From Prevotellaceae bacterium (GTDB taxonomy: Bacteria; Bacteroidota; Bacteroidia; Bacteroidales; UBA932): 8,700 nucleotides of DNA. Positions 6,023 to 8,700 of this stretch are shown here, piece by piece (the stretch's first letter is position 1; every line of letters begins with the position of its first letter). The notes under the pieces were generated by a model, which saw only the letters and a list, made by a program, of their open reading frames with translations, made no database searches and was not told the DNA's origin. The position numbers were made by a program, and so were the translations under genes. The stretch covers positions 1 to 8,700 of the forward strand of contig JAIRYH010000088.1 in NCBI GenBank assembly GCA_031267855.1. The letters are read 5' to 3'.

Positions 6023-6050
6023 ATACTGCTGATTCGCATGAATTATGAGT
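6023..6050 (+). repeat. Dispersed repeat core, copy C
   Basis: ATACTGCTGATTCGCATGAA followed by TTATGAGT matches copies A and B in core and tail. It faces copy D (5838-5893) as an inverted repeat around the 21-bp array, giving the 5838-6050 block the layout of a small terminal-inverted-repeat element. Confidence 0.8.
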
Positions 6051-6122
6051 TGCGACAGACGCATGAGATGCGCCGCCGGCCATTCTCTGAGTCCCCTGAG
6101 TTCATAATTGAAAAAATATTTT

Positions 6123-6130
6123 TATCTTTG
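6123..6130 (+). promoter_or_regulatory. Bacteroidota-type -7 promoter box for the radical SAM operon
   Basis: TATCTTTG is an exact TAnnTTTG match and is identical to the box upstream of rnr. Transcription would start near 6136, giving a leader of about 118 nt before the ATG at 6255, long compared with the other two promoters here. A TTG at 6108-6110 is too close to serve as a standard -33 element. Confidence 0.55.
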
Positions 6131-6142
6131 TTCCGGCATTAT

Positions 6143-6203
6143 CAGCGGATATTGTGTCGTAACTTATGTACAACAGCCTGTTGCATAGCATTGCCTGCCG
6201 CTG
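6143..6203 (+). promoter_or_regulatory. Possible structured 5' leader of the radical SAM operon
   Basis: CAGCGG (6143-6148) can pair with CCGCTG (6198-6203). Between them lies CAACAG-C-CTGTTG (6171-6183), a 13-bp near-perfect dyad. This nested arrangement in a leader of about 118 nt could be regulatory RNA structure or, for the inner dyad, a repressor operator. No cobalamin-riboswitch B12 box was recognised. Confidence 0.3.
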
Positions 6204-6254
6204 TTTCCGGATTTTTAAGGTTTAAATTTTTTTATATTTTACATATTTCCGCAC

Positions 6255-7721
6255 ATGAAAATACATTTGATAAACGCTCCATGGAAAGCCGCTTTTTGCC
6301 GCACGCAACGCTGGCCTGTAGTCAACAGAACGGAAGCGTTGCGTTATCCCGACTGGCTGGCTTACGATACGGCTGTTTTGGAACAGGAAGGGTATGACGT
6401 AAAATTCGTGGACTACATTGCCAATAAGCGCGGACACGAGGGATTGTATGAAGATACCAAAGCCTACCGGCCCGATTTGATGGTGATGGAACTTACCACG
6501 CCTTCCTATTTTAACGACTTCGAGGTGGCGCGCCGCTGCAAGGAACTGGGCGCGAAAAAAGTGATTTTTGCGGGACCGCACTGTACGGTGTTCCCCGAAC
6601 AGACACTGCGCGACGGCAAGGGTGCGGTGGACTTTGTAGCCATCGGCGAACACGATTATACCATCCGCGATTTGGTGCGTGCATTGGATCACAACGCCGA
6701 TATTTCAAGCGTAGATGGTATTGCCTATTTGAAAGACGGGCAGTTTGCGAAAACGGCGCCGCGCGCCCTTATCGAAAATCTGGACGAACTGCCGTTCATG
6801 GCCTGGCATCATTTGGATGTTCGCCAGTATCACAATCACACGTATGCCTATCCTTATATCGACATGATTTCGGGGCGGGGATGCCCCAACAAATGCACGT
6901 TCTGCCTCTGGCCGCAAACCATGATGGGACAACGCTACCGTTTTCGGTCCGCCGAAAACGTATTTGAAGAAATGATGTATCATGCCGAACATCTGCCCGT
7001 CAAGGAAATATTTTTTGAAGACGATACCCTGACCGCCAACCGCACGCGACTGCGCAAGCTGTGTGAAATGCTCATTGCAAGCCCGCGCAAAATAACATGG
7101 AGCTGCAATTCGCGGTGCGATGTCAACGACTATGAGTTGCTGTGCCTGATGAAACAGGCCGGTTGCCGCATGCTGCTTATCGGGCCGGAGTCGGGCAATC
7201 AGCAAATATTAGACAATGTAAACAAACACCTGACGCTTGAGCAGGTGGAAGATTTTTGCGGAAAAGCCAAAAAAGCAGGACTCCTGCTTCATTCCTGCTG
7301 GGTATTCGGCTTGCCCGGCGAAACTAAAAAAACCATGCAGCAGACCATTGATTTTTGCATGAAGTTAAATACCGACACCGTTCAGGCGTCAAGCGCCATG
7401 CCGCAGGTAGGCACGGTAATGTATGACTGGGCAGTGCAAAATAATTACCTGGCCGCCAATTCGTGGGAGCAGTACGCAGCCGACGGCGAGCAAATCCCGG
7501 TAATGAAATATCCGCACCTCTCGCAGTTAGACCTGAACGAGGCAGTCAATAAACTGCTGTGCAAATTCTATTACCGTCCTTCAAAGTTGTGGCAGCTGTT
7601 TACAAGTGCGCTCTCCGATTGGAGCGTGCTTAAATCGTATATACGGGGCGGGATAAAATTTTCGGCTTACCTGCTGGCGAAAAGGAATAAGGTGAACAGG
7701 CAACTGAAGTCAGACAATTAA
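6255..7721 (+). CDS. B12-binding-domain radical SAM enzyme (HpnJ/BchE-like architecture)
   Basis: This is a 488-residue enzyme. Residues 1-150 look like a cobalamin-binding Rossmann-type domain, with LINAPW at the start, VIFAGPHCTVFPE (103-115) and VAIGEHD (128-134). The radical SAM core spans about 200-410. C210, C214 and C217 form the CxxxCxxC motif in SGRGCPNKCTFCLWP that binds the 4Fe-4S cluster, with FFEDD (253-257) and IGPESG (309-314) as later strand motifs. The tail after 430 is basic with hydrophobic patches. The CTFCLWPQT stretch and overall architecture recall the group containing hopanoid-associated HpnJ and BchE-like cyclases and methyltransferases. That resemblance is from memory and does not fix a substrate. 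ATG 6255 follows an A/T-rich leader, and the gene starts an operon with a methyltransferase (15-nt gap) and an SDR enzyme, consistent with a tailoring pathway. Confidence 0.85.
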   Translation: MKIHLINAPWKAAFCRTQRWPVVNRTEALRYPDWLAYDTAVLEQEGYDVKFVDYIANKRGHEGLYEDTKAYRPDLMVMELTTPSYFNDFEVARRCKELGAKKVIFAGPHCTVFPEQTLRDGKGAVDFVAIGEHDYTIRDLVRALDHNADISSVDGIAYLKDGQFAKTAPRALIENLDELPFMAWHHLDVRQYHNHTYAYPYIDMISGRGCPNKCTFCLWPQTMMGQRYRFRSAENVFEEMMYHAEHLPVKEIFFEDDTLTANRTRLRKLCEMLIASPRKITWSCNSRCDVNDYELLCLMKQAGCRMLLIGPESGNQQILDNVNKHLTLEQVEDFCGKAKKAGLLLHSCWVFGLPGETKKTMQQTIDFCMKLNTDTVQASSAMPQVGTVMYDWAVQNNYLAANSWEQYAADGEQIPVMKYPHLSQLDLNEAVNKLLCKFYYRPSKLWQLFTSALSDWSVLKSYIRGGIKFSAYLLAKRNKVNRQLKSDN

Positions 7722-7736
7722 ATCAAATAATATTTT

Positions 7737-8593
7737 ATGCAAGGACAGGAACAAACAGCGCAAAAAATTCATGAAAAAGAAGAAGAATTTCATGATCGGT
7801 GGTCACATACCGTGTGCCATGAGGACGTAGATGTTATTCGGTACAATACGGCTTACACTTTACCGGAGATAAGACATGTCCATAAATTACTGAGGGGCAT
7901 ATATTTAGATGGGGGGGGGGGGGGGGGGGTAAAATTAAAAAATTATTGGATTTAGGATGTGGTATGGGCGAAACGAGTGTATATTTTGCGATGCAGGGAG
8001 TTAACGTGGTAGCCACAGATATTTCAGCAGGCATGCTGGAGATAACGCAAAAGGTGGCGCAAGAATACCATGTAGCTGTTACGTCGCACAAATCAACGGC
8101 AGAAGATTTGAATTTCACCAATGGGGAGCAATTCGATATAGTGTATGCCGGCTTCCTGATGCATCACGTAAATATTGAACAAACGCTGTGTCGTCTTAAA
8201 AACGTAATGAAGCCGGACGCCACATTTATCTGTAGTGAACCGATAGCTTATAATCCTGTTATTAACATCTACAGAAAAATTGCGGCAAAAGTCAGAACGG
8301 AAGATGAACACCCGTTAACGAGAAAAGATATTAAAACTATTAAAAAACATTTCACAACGGTTAAAACAAAATATTTTTGGTTTCTTTCCCTCATTATTTT
8401 TGTATTGATGGCAATAACTACAAATCCTAACAAGGTTCGGTTTTGGAAAAAGATGGTTGATGAGAAAAAATGGAGCTATATTGTTCGTCCGTTTCAATTT
8501 ATAGGTAATATTGTTTTATGTATTTTTCCGTTTCTGAAATGGTTTTGCTGGACTGTTGTAATTTCTGCAAAAAACAAAGTCGAAATTAAATAA
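7737..8593 (+). CDS. Class I SAM-dependent methyltransferase, out of frame at a 19-G tract (candidate phase-variable)
   Basis: The N-terminal 58 codons (from ATG 7737) are followed by 19 G. As sequenced, translation continues out of frame and stops at TAG 7953-7955, giving 72 residues. The rest of the gene (7931-8593) is open in another frame. With 20 G the two join into 285 residues, with 17 G into 284. In the joined protein, motif I is LLDLGCGMGE (70-79), the ribose-binding acid is D95 in ATDIS, A122-E123-D124 is the adenine-side motif, and FDIVYAGFLMHHV (133-145) is motif II. After the fold come EPIAYNP and RTEDEHPL. Two hydrophobic segments (about 213-227 and 256-278) suggest membrane association and a lipid-linked or envelope substrate (inferred). 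The gene is much more AT-rich than rnr or uvrC, hinting at separate acquisition. It lies 15 nt after the radical SAM gene and 6 nt before an SDR gene. Alternatives are a true pseudogene or a miscounted homopolymer. Confidence 0.85.
7911..7929 (+). repeat. Homopolymeric (G)19 tract inside the methyltransferase gene
   Basis: Nineteen uninterrupted G residues encode a polyglycine linker immediately before the beta strand of methyltransferase motif I. Counts of 3n+2 (17, 20) restore the full frame. Counts of 3n (18, 21) place TAA directly after the tract. Counts of 3n+1 (19, as here) add eight residues and then TAG. Long G runs in coding sequence are known contingency loci in Campylobacter, Helicobacter, Neisseria and Bordetella. 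The tract is also a potential G-quadruplex in the mRNA. Confidence 0.95.
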
Positions 8594-8599
8594 ACAATT

Positions 8600-8700
8600 A
8601 TGAAAATAGCAATCACAGGCGCCTCCGGCTACATAGGCTCACATGTAACGGATCAGGCATTAAAAAAAGGCTACGAGGTGCGGATTTTAGTGCGTACCGA
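8600..8700 (+). CDS. NAD(P)-dependent epimerase/reductase, extended SDR family (5' part only)
   Basis: Only the first 33 complete codons are inside the window. They read MKIAITGASGYIGSHVTDQA and then LKKGYEVRILVRT. ITGASGYIG is the GxxGxxG dinucleotide-binding loop (G7, G10, G13) after the first beta strand, and EVRILVR is the second strand typical of sugar-nucleotide epimerases, dihydroflavonol-reductase-like enzymes and hopanoid-associated HpnA-like proteins. Extended SDRs of this type are usually about 300-340 residues, so most of the gene lies beyond the window. The ATG is 6 nt after the methyltransferase stop, so it is the third gene of the operon. The exact reaction cannot be decided from this fragment. 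Confidence 0.85.
   Translation, partial: MKIAITGASGYIGSHVTDQALKKGYEVRILVRT

Noticed and set aside
6131..6254. Cobalamin riboswitch upstream of the B12-type radical SAM gene
   Set aside because: I could not find the conserved B12 box or the multi-stem layout. Only a simple nested dyad is visible.
6008..6397. 129-codon + strand frame overlapping the start of the radical SAM gene
   Set aside because: It runs through repeat core C, the promoter box and the radical SAM coding start in another frame, and has no recognisable product.
7834..8121. Minus-strand frame containing a polyproline run
   Set aside because: The prolines are just the complement of the G19 tract, and the frame is antisense to the methyltransferase.
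7946..8593. Methyltransferase starting independently at TTG 7946
   Set aside because: It would lack the N-terminal helices and start exactly at the motif I strand, with no visible ribosome-binding signal. The frame continues upstream through the G tract to a good ATG start at 7737.
1..8700. tRNA, rRNA, transposase or integrase genes
   Set aside because: I saw no cloverleaf-like segments, rRNA-like sequence or DDE/tyrosine recombinase motifs on either strand.

Overview
The window looks like a chromosomal segment from an uncultured member of the Bacteroidota, probably order Bacteroidales. Three intergenic sites match the Bacteroidota -7 promoter box TAnnTTTG (264-271, 5815-5822 on the minus strand, 6123-6130), and gene starts have A/T-rich leaders without clear Shine-Dalgarno sequences. 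This placement is inferred from signals and protein style, not from a database match. The housekeeping genes are GC-rich. The right end of the window is distinctly AT-rich.

Layout: 1-295 is gene-poor and repeat-rich and ends in a promoter. 296-2479 (+) encodes RNase R. 2480-2920 is a convergent intergenic region built almost entirely of small repeats and hairpins. 2921-4750 (-) encodes UvrC, and 4747-5799 (-) encodes an M14-type zinc carboxypeptidase whose stop overlaps the uvrC start (ATGA), so these two form an operon. 5800-6254 is a divergent intergenic region with promoters for both sides and a second composite repeat region. From 6255 rightward a tight three-gene operon runs on the + strand: a B12-binding-domain radical SAM enzyme (6255-7721), a class I SAM-dependent methyltransferase (7737-8593) and the first 33 codons of an extended SDR/NAD-dependent epimerase (8600 to the window end). 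The gaps are 15 and 6 nt. This combination suggests a tailoring pathway for a lipid, isoprenoid or surface glycan. The substrate cannot be read from the sequence.

The most striking signal is an uninterrupted run of 19 G (7911-7929) inside the methyltransferase gene, just before SAM-binding motif I. At 19 G the gene is out of frame and yields a 72-residue stub. At 17 or 20 G it reads through as one 284-285 residue methyltransferase. This has the structure of a slipped-strand phase-variation switch, although a sequencing or assembly miscount must be excluded.

The second theme is a dense system of short repeats, largely confined to intergenic DNA. It includes 7-bp AT-rich tandem repeats, 21-bp tandem arrays at two sites, a 41-42 bp tandem array of alternating mini-hairpins, and a dispersed core (CTGCTGATTCGCAT) that brackets two of the arrays. 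Some of these repeats run into gene 3' ends and supply the last codons of rnr and uvrC.
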